Part shown: positions 22,033 to 27,945 of the stretch, in pieces
Layout of the letters: each line of letters begins with the position of its first letter
How positions within the stretch are numbered: the stretch's first letter is position 1
Source of the DNA: CAYTEH01 sp964436765
Lineage (GTDB): Bacteria; Patescibacteriota; Gracilibacteria; Peribacterales; Peribacteraceae
Direction of reading: 5' to 3'
NCBI GenBank assembly: GCA_964436765.1
Contig: CAYTEH010000016.1
Span: 1 to 30,314 of the forward strand
DNA length: 30,314 nt
Notes under the pieces: model-generated
Database searches by the model: none
Told to the model about the DNA's origin: nothing
Seen by the model: the letters and a program-made list of their open reading frames with translations, nothing else
Translations under genes and position numbers: made by a program

Positions 22033-22060
22033 ACAGTAATCCCGTGAACAGAAATGTCAA
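22033..22060 (-). promoter_or_regulatory. Promoter of branched-chain leader
   Basis: On the minus strand TTGACA (22060-22055), 16-base spacer, TACTGT (22038-22033). The predicted start lies near 22026. Confidence 0.72.
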
Positions 22061-22068
22061 TTTTTTGG

Positions 22069-22440
22069 TCACAGGATCTCGAGCGCGTACTCCGGCTCAG
22101 TTAATCCCTTGTTTTGCATCAGCGAATGCAGAGTGCGTTTTGCTGACGATCGGTTTCCATTCACAAGGTCGACGGCTTCGTTGAAGATTCCGTCGTCTTC
22201 TGTATTTATTTTCATGAACGACAATGAGTTGCTGTTCTCGGTGAAGCACTTATGACAGGCAGTGCAGGCTTTGCAGTGCGCCAGAATATCTGCGAATGTT
22301 GTCCCTGCCTCCTCGTAGGATTTCTCCGGCGCTCTCTCGACGAGCATTGCGACGAGCTGGTCCGTGAAATGCCCTTGCGCATCGAACAAATCGCTTCGCG
22401 TCAGTGGCGTTTCAAAGGCCTTCTGATGGTCGGGGGCCAT
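22069..22440 (-). CDS. Hypothetical 123-residue protein with C-x2-C-x2-C cluster
   Basis: ATG 22440 is preceded by a perfect TATAAT eight bases upstream, so it is probably leaderless. The protein is acidic and helical and contains ILAHCKACTACHKCFTEN (about 51-68): C-x2-C-x2-H-x-C, a compact cluster that could bind a metal or an iron-sulfur centre. The C-terminal part (AVDLVNGNRSSAKRTLHSL) is helical. I recognise no family; a zinc-finger-type adaptor such as an anti-sigma-like protein is only a guess. It follows the RmuC-like gene on the same strand. Confidence 0.65.
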   Translation of the reverse strand: MAPDHQKAFETPLTRSDLFDAQGHFTDQLVAMLVERAPEKSYEEAGTTFADILAHCKACTACHKCFTENSNSLSFMKINTEDDGIFNEAVDLVNGNRSSAKRTLHSLMQNKGLTEPEYALEIL

Positions 22441-22448
22441 GGCGGGGG

Positions 22449-22454
22449 ATTATA
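22449..22454 (-). promoter_or_regulatory. -10 box overlapping the rmuC-like stop codon
   Basis: TATAAT on the minus strand, then CCCCCGCC, then ATG 22440. The TAA inside TATAAT (22452-22450) is the stop codon of the upstream gene. Confidence 0.6.
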
Positions 22455-23664
22455 GTAAAGTATCGGCCAATAAGTTCTGCGCTTCTTCCAGATCCTTTTT
22501 GCGCACGGGTGCTTTGGGTGAGATCAATTGTTGCGCCTCTTCGATCTGGTTCGTGAGTTTGCTCACGATCTTTTTCAGTTCGCCCGCGGCAATCGACGCT
22601 TTGGCGTTCATGGGGGCTTTTTTCATTGCTACTTCCTCGCTCAGGGCCGGGTCTACCTTCTGCGCTTTCTGCAGCAGGTCCGTGCCCATCTTGGTGAGGA
22701 TGAGGTCGGCGGCATTGCGCAGGTTGATATGGAAATCGAGCTCGGCGATGAGCTGCACGATGTTCTCGCGTTGCTCCGGGTCCATCTGCTCGGCGAACTC
22801 GTACATACTGATGCGCTTGAGCGAGGCGAGGATGGGTGCCACCGCCTCGGGACCGATCACGTACAGGTTGTAGCCGTCCACCACGTGATGATGGGTACGC
22901 AGTTCCTGGAGCGCGCTCGTGGGCACCACCAGGAAGATCGATTTGTAGATCTGGTCGTTGCCCTTCACCTTCTCCACGGTCGATTTGATCTGCGAGGTGA
23001 TGTAGGCCTGCATGCTCTTGGCCTTGCTGACCTTCGCATCGAAGATCACGTACTGTCCGAGGAAATCGATCATGAAGTCGGGCTTCAGAGAGCCATCGAA
23101 GCCCTCGGGCAGGTTCGTGTTCGTGTAGCCGGTGAAACTGAACGCCGGTTGCTTGCAGAGGTCTGTAAGGGTTGCGATCACGCTCATCTCGTGGTTCGCC
23201 CAGAGCCTGTCGCGCTCCTCTTCCAGGTGCCGGAGCCGCTCTTCATCTTCGCGGATGACGCGCTTCTGTTCGTCCTCGAAGCGCCTCTGCGCGTTCGAGA
23301 GCTGCGTCGTCTGCTGCTCGATCTCCTTCGCGCGCCTCTTTTCATCGGTCTCAAACTGCGTCACGCGCTTGCGGAGGTCATCGCGGTCCTGCATCACGTT
23401 CTTCAGGTCGCCCTTGAGGGCTTCGAGCTGCACGAACATCGTTTTGTTCTTGCCCACGAGCTCGTTCTTCTCCGATTGCGCGTGCTCCAGGTCGTTCTTC
23501 ACTTTCCCCACTTCCTGCGTCAGCTGCTTCACGTCTGCCGCCAGCGCGGCATTCTCCTTCTGCAACTCGGTCAGGCCGGTTGCGTCGGACTTGGCTGTCA
23601 TTTTCCACGCCACAAAGCCGCAGACGCCAAGAATTGCCGCAAGGAGGACGTAGACGAGGGTCAT
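22450..23664 (-). CDS. rmuC: RmuC-like membrane-anchored nuclease-fold protein
   Basis: 404 residues from ATG 23664. One N-terminal membrane segment (LVYVLLAAILGVCGFVAW) is followed by a long coiled coil (about 30-160, LQKENAALAADVKQLTQEVG). A PD-(D/E)xK-type domain follows with KPDFMIDFLGQYVIFDAKVS, where PD...DAK parallels the vPDf...iDSK core of RmuC. The C-terminus is helical. RmuC proteins limit recombination-associated rearrangements and some act as antiphage nucleases; activity here is inferred from fold. The first start lies under a pyrimidine-rich leader without Shine-Dalgarno. It is divergent from rpsO. Confidence 0.72.
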   Translation of the reverse strand: MTLVYVLLAAILGVCGFVAWKMTAKSDATGLTELQKENAALAADVKQLTQEVGKVKNDLEHAQSEKNELVGKNKTMFVQLEALKGDLKNVMQDRDDLRKRVTQFETDEKRRAKEIEQQTTQLSNAQRRFEDEQKRVIREDEERLRHLEEERDRLWANHEMSVIATLTDLCKQPAFSFTGYTNTNLPEGFDGSLKPDFMIDFLGQYVIFDAKVSKAKSMQAYITSQIKSTVEKVKGNDQIYKSIFLVVPTSALQELRTHHHVVDGYNLYVIGPEAVAPILASLKRISMYEFAEQMDPEQRENIVQLIAELDFHINLRNAADLILTKMGTDLLQKAQKVDPALSEEVAMKKAPMNAKASIAAGELKKIVSKLTNQIEEAQQLISPKAPVRKKDLEEAQNLLADTLL

Positions 23665-23761
23665 GAGGCGAAGATGGAAAAACAAAGAAGGAGAATTAAA
23701 ACGATGGTACCCGCGCCCCGGAAACCGTCACGCCTTTTTCCTTGAATCGGTCGAAAAGTAT

Positions 23762-23779
23762 GGTGTATTCCCGTACACC
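23762..23779. repeat. Hairpin between rmuC-like gene and rpsO
   Basis: GGTGTA (23762-23767), loop TTCCCG, TACACC (23774-23779). The rest of the 23665-23826 interval shows nothing I can name. Confidence 0.4.
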
Positions 23780-23826
23780 TACCACTTGTTTTGGCTCTAG
23801 GATCAGCCATTCTCCGGGCCATACCC

Positions 23827-23854
23827 TTGATTTTCCGCTGTGGATACATAGAAT
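23827..23854 (+). promoter_or_regulatory. Promoter of rpsO
   Basis: TTGATT (23827-23832), 16-base spacer, TAGAAT (23849-23854). The leader of about 60-70 bases contains CCGCGC (23874-23879) and GCGCGG (23896-23901 region), a possible S15 autoregulatory hairpin. Confidence 0.65.
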
Positions 23855-23933
23855 AAGTGTCCGTCCGCGCGCCAACCAGGGATTCCCTCAAGGAAGCGCG
23901 GCAAGAACTTCTTTATTCATGTCCCCCGGAACT

Positions 23934-24203
23934 ATGGCCATCAAGAGAAGCAAGAAGAAGACCCTCATCACGAAGCATCGCACGCATGCGAAGGATACGG
24001 GTTCACCGCAGGTCCAGATCGCCATCCTCACGGCGGCTATCGCACTGCTCACGGAGCACCTGAAGGATCACAAGAAAGACAACTCCGCCCGCAAAGGTCT
24101 GCTCGGCAAAGTCGCCCAGCGCCGCAAGCTCCTCACCTACCTCCGCATGAACAAGCCGGAGCAATACCAGGAGGTGTTGGAGAAGCACAAATTGAAGAAG
24201 TAA
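23934..24203 (+). CDS. rpsO: 30S ribosomal protein S15
   Basis: 89 residues from ATG 23934, exactly the usual length; ATG 23919 in the same frame would add five residues (MSPGT) and cannot be excluded. S15 binds the three-way junction of helices 20-22 of 16S rRNA early in assembly of the platform. Family landmarks are FRTHEGDTGSPEVQIA-like THAKDTGSPQVQIAILTAAI, LTEHLKDHKKDNSARKGLL, and VAQRRKLLTYLRMNKPEQYQ. In many bacteria rpsO and pnp are adjacent; here pnp lies about 3.7 kb downstream on the same strand with unrelated genes between. Confidence 0.96.
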   Translation: MAIKRSKKKTLITKHRTHAKDTGSPQVQIAILTAAIALLTEHLKDHKKDNSARKGLLGKVAQRRKLLTYLRMNKPEQYQEVLEKHKLKK

Positions 24204-24231
24204 GAAGGATGAAGATCGAAGGTCGAAATTG

Positions 24232-24615
24232 CTACGTTTTGGGTGCCTTTTTTAGAACGTTGGCAATGATTGCTCCCAAAATTTTGGTCAGCTCATCGGC
24301 TTCCTGAATGAGTAGCAGCCGCTGAGCGTCGAGAGCAGCATTTTGTTCCGTATCCAAAAGACGCAACCAATACCGGCTTTCCCATGCTTCCTTTTTTGCA
24401 ATCTTGGCTCGCATGATGAAATCACCCCGGCCCAGGTTCTGGTTGGCTTCAATATAGTTGGCCCCCACGGCGCTTGAGGATCTAGCCAGTTGTTTGCAGT
24501 ACTCCTTGTTGGGAATCGAATACGGAATCGTTTTCAAAAATATTCGTACTCTTTCTGCAAAATGAAAGGCACGTTCTTCCAAGTCGTATGTTCGGGATTG
24601 CACTGCTTCAGTCAT
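24232..24615 (-). CDS. Four-helix bundle protein of the S23 (23S rRNA intervening sequence) family
   Basis: 127 residues. It has the S23 family pattern: YDLEERAFHFAERVRIFLK, YCKQLARSSSAVGANYIEAN (conserved QLxRSSxSVGANIxEA core), KIAKKEAWESRYWLRLLDTE, and ELTKILGAIIANVLK. These small four-helix bundle proteins were first found in intervening sequences of 23S rRNA genes but are common free-standing in CPR genomes; the function is unknown and they often travel with repeats. Short TTCGACC-type repeats in opposite orientation lie on both sides (24209-24227 and 24750-24771). It is inserted between rpsO and pnp on the opposite strand. Confidence 0.85.
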   Translation of the reverse strand: MTEAVQSRTYDLEERAFHFAERVRIFLKTIPYSIPNKEYCKQLARSSSAVGANYIEANQNLGRGDFIMRAKIAKKEAWESRYWLRLLDTEQNAALDAQRLLLIQEADELTKILGAIIANVLKKAPKT

Positions 24616-24775
24616 ATTTACAGTGTGACGGTGTATCCATGTTCAGCCAGTAGCGTTTGCATGCGATTGGAAAGAGACAGTACGGATTTTTATCTTCTTC
24701 TGGCCATGAACGGACGTTCTATGTGCTCATGGAACAACCATTTTGGTCTTCGTCCTTCGACCTTCAAATTTCCGC

Positions 24776-24781
24776 TATACT
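24776..24781 (+). promoter_or_regulatory. -10 box of TrpR-like gene, leaderless geometry
   Basis: TATACT, then GCGTCC, then GTG 24788. The -35 is weak. Confidence 0.5.
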
Positions 24782-24783
24782 GC

Positions 24784-24993
24784 GTCCGTGCCCCGCGACC
24801 CCCGCCACTACCGCGAACTCTACGAACTGTTCGCGTCTNNNNNNNNNNNNNNNNNNNNNNNNNNNNNNNNNNNNNNNNNNNNNNNNNNNNNNNNNNNNNN
24901 NNNNNNNNNNNNNNNNNNNNNNNNNNNNNNNNNNNNNNGTCCGTGCCCCGCGACCCCCGCCACTACCGCGAACTCTACGAACTGTTCGCGTCT
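24784..24993. other. Scaffold gap with duplicated 55-bp flanks inside TrpR-like gene
   Basis: 100 N (24839-24938) lie between identical 55-base copies (24784-24838 and 24939-24993). Both copies encode PRDPRHYRELYELFAS. Collapsing them joins the promoter and start codon at 24788 to the rest of the gene in frame. Confidence 0.85.
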
Positions 24994-25230
24994 GTTGAGG
25001 ACGAGAACGAAGCCGAGATGTTGCTGCAGGACATCCTGACTCCGCAGGAGCTGGAGTCGGTGGCCGAGCGGTGGCAGCTGGTGCAGGCGCTGGAGGCAGG
25101 CATACCGCAACGGGAGATCGCCAAGAAGCTCGACGTGAGCATCAGCAAGATCACGCGCGGGTCACGGATGCTCCAGTACGGAGAGGGGGGATTCGGGCAT
25201 TTCCTGGGGAAGATGAAGAAAAAAGATTGA
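24943..25230 (+). CDS. TrpR/YerC-family DNA-binding protein
   Basis: 95 residues from GTG; the first 17 codons also occur at 24788-24838 before the artefactual gap, and the true gene most likely starts at 24788. The protein is all-helical with a TrpR-type helix-turn-helix: ILTPQELESVAERWQLVQAL, IPQREIAKKLDVSISKITRGSRML, then QYGEGGFGHFLGK. This matches TrpR (LTPEEREAL...[21 protein letters not shown]) and more closely the YerC/YecD group. TrpR represses aromatic biosynthesis with tryptophan; the ligand of YerC proteins is unknown. A link to the nearby aromatic genes is possible but unproven. A -10 box six bases before the first GTG implies a leaderless transcript. Confidence 0.85.
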   Translation: MPRDPRHYRELYELFASVEDENEAEMLLQDILTPQELESVAERWQLVQALEAGIPQREIAKKLDVSISKITRGSRMLQYGEGGFGHFLGKMKKKD

Positions 25231-25330
25231 AGATCAGAGAATGAAATGCGAGGTCGATCTTGCGCTATCAATTTTTCTCTTGTTTTTGCATGTGCGAGGT
25301 GTAATGATGTAACGGTACAAAGCTACATTC

Positions 25331-25639
25331 ATGGCTCTCAACGTTCAGGTCTCCATCGACGGCACGCACACGACCTTCGAATCGGGCGCGGACAGCCTGA
25401 TGTCCGATCTTCACGTGCTCTTTACCACGGCGTCCGTCTCGAATGACATCGCGGCAAGGATCATGCGTGCGATCACCGCGGCACGCGGACAAAGTGTGAC
25501 GTGCGAGGAAGCAGGCGTGAGCGTCAGCATCACGGTGCCGCCGGCCCCCGCACGGCCGGTATCGGGCGCGGCGGGTTCCCCCGGAGGCTGGGGGGGAGGC
25601 GTGTTCGGGACGAACGGGGGAGCGGGCTGGGGAGGCTGA
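25331..25639 (+). CDS. Hypothetical 102-residue protein with Gly-rich tail
   Basis: ATG 25331. The N-terminal two thirds look like a small folded domain (LNVQVSIDGTHTTFESG, LHVLFTTASVSNDIAARIMR, CEEAGVSVSITVPPA). The C-terminus is Pro/Gly/Trp-rich (GGWGGGVFGTNGGAGWGG) and probably disordered. No family recognised. TACAAA lies nine bases upstream of ATG and is a weak -10 candidate. It lies between the TrpR-like gene and another small gene on the same strand. Confidence 0.55.
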   Translation: MALNVQVSIDGTHTTFESGADSLMSDLHVLFTTASVSNDIAARIMRAITAARGQSVTCEEAGVSVSITVPPAPARPVSGAAGSPGGWGGGVFGTNGGAGWGG

Positions 25640-25731
25640 GCGTGAGCATGGCGCCCTGTCGATCGATCCGGTCCGTAGAGCGCTCTGCTCATTCGGGCGG
25701 GGCGCGGATTCGGGGTGTTCCCGAGTTCCGG

Positions 25732-25757
25732 GGCACGTCGCTCGCGAGCGACGTGCC
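25732..25757. repeat. Perfect 26-bp palindrome
   Basis: GGCACGTCGCTCG (25732-25744) is followed immediately by its reverse complement (25745-25757), with no loop. It lies between two small genes. The TCGCGA centre recalls the palindrome at 14451-14483. Confidence 0.9.
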
Positions 25758-25793
25758 AGGGCTACGGTCTTTGCATCATCGAGAGGAGATCCC

Positions 25794-26162
25794 GTGTTTC
25801 ATTTTCAATGCCAGGGCGGCGCGATGCGTATCGAGCGGCGGAACGACCGGTTCCTGCTCCGGAACAAGCGTTTCCGCATCCTGCTCACGCCGCAGGACAT
25901 CGGCACCGTCTTCGTGACGGTCTGTCTCGCCGGGGACGCCGCGTGGCACGTTTCCCTGCCGGCGACGACCGTGCAGATCTACGACAGGAGCGTGCCCGAT
26001 CTGTTCCGCGACGAGCGTAACAGCTGGAAGCCGTTCTACTACGCTTGCCCCATCCGCTTTTCCGGGCGTGCGGAGCATGTGCGCGAACTGCAGCGCCTGC
26101 TGCTCCACGGCTTGGGGCTCGAGCTTGTTCCGCGATCCCTCACCGCGTGGGAACTGGACTGA
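25794..26162 (+). CDS. Hypothetical 122-residue protein
   Basis: GTG 25794 has GAGGAG five bases upstream, a good Shine-Dalgarno, so it is preferred to the in-frame ATG 25824. The protein is mixed alpha/beta: MRIERRNDRFLLRNKRFRIL, TVFVTVCLAGDAAWHVSLP, VRELQRLLLHGLGLELVPRS. It is rich in Arg and lacks membrane segments and Cys motifs. I recognise no family. It follows the 26-bp palindrome closely, and the next 170 bases downstream hold only a promoter- and terminator-like unit. Confidence 0.5.
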   Translation: MFHFQCQGGAMRIERRNDRFLLRNKRFRILLTPQDIGTVFVTVCLAGDAAWHVSLPATTVQIYDRSVPDLFRDERNSWKPFYYACPIRFSGRAEHVRELQRLLLHGLGLELVPRSLTAWELD

Positions 26163-26242
26163 TGATCCGCAAAGCCACGGCCCCGCCCCATTCTCTTTGT
26201 AGGATTGGGCTTCTTTTTTTGCCCGAAAATTGGGAATTTTCC

Positions 26243-26270
26243 TTGACGAAGCGGATGTCCAAAATAAAAT
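26243..26270 (+). promoter_or_regulatory. Orphan promoter-like sequence
   Basis: TTGACG (26243-26248), 16-base spacer, TAAAAT (26265-26270), the same spacing as the other promoters here. No convincing plus-strand gene follows. Confidence 0.45.
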
Positions 26271-26281
26271 GTGAATGAATT

Positions 26282-26323
26282 CCCCGCCGTCGGTCTCTGC
26301 GCCGGCACCTGGTGGGGTTTTCG
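26282..26323 (+). terminator. Terminator-like hairpin just after the orphan promoter
   Basis: CCCCGCC (26282-26288) can pair with GGTGGGG (seven pairs, one wobble), followed by TTTTCGTT. With the promoter it would define an RNA of about 45-50 bases. Confidence 0.4.
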
Positions 26324-26331
26324 TTATGAAA

Positions 26332-26775
26332 TCATTTTTCCACGGGGAAGATGGAAAGCAGGTATTTTCTCCCCGAGGAGAGTTCTTGTTTTACGATTAC
26401 ATTGAATTGCACGCCTTCCTTGCTTACGCCTCTAAATTGATGATGAACAATGCCAGGCGCATCTGTATTGATAAAAGCTGCGGGGTGGTGTGATTTCTTC
26501 AGTAATTCAAGAGCGCATGGGAGGTACTTCAGACGTCGCGCGCGATCATGGACTGATTTCTGGTTCATATGTATCCAAAAATAATCAAAGAAGACTTTGC
26601 CTTTTCTGAAGTACGCCGATCGCACGTACGGCCGCCGCTTCGTTTTCTTCTGCAGTGCGCGAAAGATCTTTCTGGCCTGCGGCATGATATCGGCGTACCT
26701 GTGCCCCGAGAGGGGACTGCAGGCACACCGATAGATGCCGATTGTCCGGTACGGGCGCTTACTGCCCTTGTTCAT
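26332..26775 (-). CDS. Hypothetical 147-residue protein, possible RelE/PBECR-like nuclease fold
   Basis: ATG 26775; the frame stays open further upstream but the preceding gene occupies that stretch. The protein is strongly basic: KRRPYVRSAYFRKGKVFFDY, FWIHMNQKSVHDRARRLKYL, PCALELLKKSHHP, then VHHQFRGVSKEGVQFNVIVK and GRKYLLSIFPVEK. The H-DR-RR-KY-LP-A-ELL helix followed by beta strands ending in a YLxSxFP strand resembles phage-type PBECR/RelE-like nuclease domains, but I cannot assign it firmly. Its start overlaps the stop of the preceding 74-residue gene by 17 bases, indicating translational coupling. Confidence 0.6.
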   Translation of the reverse strand: MNKGSKRPYRTIGIYRCACSPLSGHRYADIMPQARKIFRALQKKTKRRPYVRSAYFRKGKVFFDYFWIHMNQKSVHDRARRLKYLPCALELLKKSHHPAAFINTDAPGIVHHQFRGVSKEGVQFNVIVKQELSSGRKYLLSIFPVEK

Positions 26776-26983
26776 GGTGCCGGCAGCAGTCCTCGCAGAG
26801 GATGTCGTCATGCCTGTCTTGTTCCTTGTCACAAGGGAAATCCATCTGGTCGCAGGGCGCACAGAATTTCCTCTCTTTGTCTTTGGCTTCGCGCGACGCG
26901 ATATGCATGCGAAGAATGTCTGCTTCGACTTCCAATTGGAGCAATCGCTCCTCCATGTCTTTCCTGCTTGTGCGGTAATGCAT
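26759..26983 (-). CDS. Small coiled-coil and Cys-rich protein coupled to the nuclease-like gene
   Basis: 74 residues from ATG 26983. The first half is a charged coiled-coil (MEERLLQLEVEADILRMHIA). The second half is Cys/Asp/His-rich: FCAPCDQMDFPCDKEQDRHD then ILCEDCCRHHEQ, with C-x2-C, C and C-x2-CC-x-HH positions suited to zinc binding. It is acidic, while the overlapping downstream protein is very basic. That pairing is common in antitoxin-toxin or chaperone-client pairs, but this is inference. No family recognised. Confidence 0.6.
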   Translation of the reverse strand: MHYRTSRKDMEERLLQLEVEADILRMHIASREAKDKERKFCAPCDQMDFPCDKEQDRHDDILCEDCCRHHEQGQ

Positions 26984-27146
26984 AAAAATGGGGTAGAAAT
27001 AAAGGACTCAGCTTCCTTCTCTGTCTTGAAGGGAAAAAGGGGGCTGCGGCGCGATTGTTTTGGTCGGTTGTTCCTTTTTGGCTTTGGGTAAACATTATCG
27101 GACGTTCTGTCATGCCATGGAACGCCCTGATTTCGTGCGCAAGCAA

Positions 27147-27173
27147 GCCCGCCATTCCAATGGAACAGCGGGC
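27147..27173. terminator. Hairpin downstream of the 126-residue secreted-protein gene
   Basis: GCCCGC (27147-27152) pairs with GCGGGC (27168-27173); TTCC and GGAA add inner pairs. The U-tract is poor in either direction, so termination is possible but not certain. Confidence 0.4.
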
Positions 27174-27193
27174 GTGCCGTGGGCGAAGGAGTG

Positions 27194-27574
27194 CTACTTT
27201 TTCGGGACGCTTTTGAAGTAGATTGGGATGCCCGAGGGCACCTCGACCTTGACTCCATAGACGATGGTTCCTTCGCGCTTGAGCGTGACAGTCTTCTCAA
27301 GCGCGCCGGCTGTGAGGTAGATGCGCCGGCCGTCAATGACAATCCGGCCATCTTCCTGCTTTGCGTTCAGCTCTTTTTCCACGTCGGGCTTCAGTCCGAC
27401 GATGTGGACGACGGTCCGTTTTGTGGACCACCCGTCCTCGATGACGAGGATGTAAGGCGGCTCCGTCGCCTTTTCTGTTTTCTTACCATCCTTGGCGTCC
27501 TGGCCGTGCAATTGCACGGCCAGGAGTGCGGCCAGCGTCATGCCGGCCACGAAAGCAATGCCCAAACGGAACAT
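27194..27574 (-). CDS. Hypothetical exported or membrane-anchored 126-residue protein
   Basis: ATG 27574 has AAGGAG six bases upstream, a clear Shine-Dalgarno; the frame is open to 27727 but without support. The N-terminus MFRLGIAFVAGMTLAALLAV is a signal peptide or anchor. The rest is Lys/Glu/Val-rich and beta-like: PPYILVIEDGWSTKRTVVHI, VEKELNAKQEDGRIVIDGRR, KTVTLKREGTIVYGVKVEVP. No family recognised. It probably lies outside the membrane. It is transcribed away from pnp, from the shared AT-rich region 27705-27770. Confidence 0.7.
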   Translation of the reverse strand: MFRLGIAFVAGMTLAALLAVQLHGQDAKDGKKTEKATEPPYILVIEDGWSTKRTVVHIVGLKPDVEKELNAKQEDGRIVIDGRRIYLTAGALEKTVTLKREGTIVYGVKVEVPSGIPIYFKSVPKK

Positions 27575-27699
27575 GCAGAACTCCTTCTTACCCCCACGGC
27601 ATGACACTTCTGTTCGCGATACACCCGCAAAGCAGACATGCCACTTCATGGGGAACGATGACAAAAATGTCGAGGATGGGGGTCGATGCTGTGAGAAGG

Positions 27700-27770
27700 A
27701 GCAGTCGGAAAGATTTATATTATGCAATATTATTTATAATTAAGCAATATATGCAAAACGGCCAATATCA
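27700..27770. promoter_or_regulatory. AT-rich divergent promoter region before pnp
   Basis: This is the most AT-rich stretch in the window, with overlapping palindromic ATATTATGCAATATT-like elements and several -10-like hexamers on both strands. It probably drives the 126-residue gene (minus). The rest of 27575-27699 shows no gene. Confidence 0.4.
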
Positions 27771-27794
27771 CTTCTTTTTTCAGGAAAAAGCCTG

Positions 27795-27945
27795 TACACT
27801 GCTAGCAGTTCTTTCCCGCCAATCGATTTTCTCCCTGTTCCCTGGGTTTACGTTTCAGTGCCACCTTCTTGGCATTGAAATGTGAATCCACCTGAACGCG
27901 GGAGCTTGTAGACGCGGGAAGGGCGCATCCTTTCCCCAATTTTTT
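27795..27945 (+). promoter_or_regulatory. pnp promoter and structured leader ending in a terminator-like hairpin
   Basis: TACACT (27795-27800) is a -10 candidate with a weak -35. GGGAAGGG (27916-27923) pairs with CCTTTCCC (27929-27936), eight pairs with one wobble and a five-base loop, then CAATTTTTT, ending at ATG 27946. CTTTCCCGC (27811-27819) is complementary to GCGGGAAGG (27914-27922) and could act as antiterminator. Confidence 0.6.

Noticed and set aside
24490..25230. 246-codon frame spanning the N run
   Set aside because: It arises by reading through the N; the TrpR-like gene starts at GTG 24788 and its first codons are merely duplicated after the gap.
26271..26330. Frame containing Thr-Trp-Trp-Gly-Phe-Arg-Tyr, like a trp leader peptide
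   Set aside because: The Trp codons are the terminator's 3' arm itself, the start codon abuts the -10 box with no room for a 5' end, and no plus-strand gene follows.
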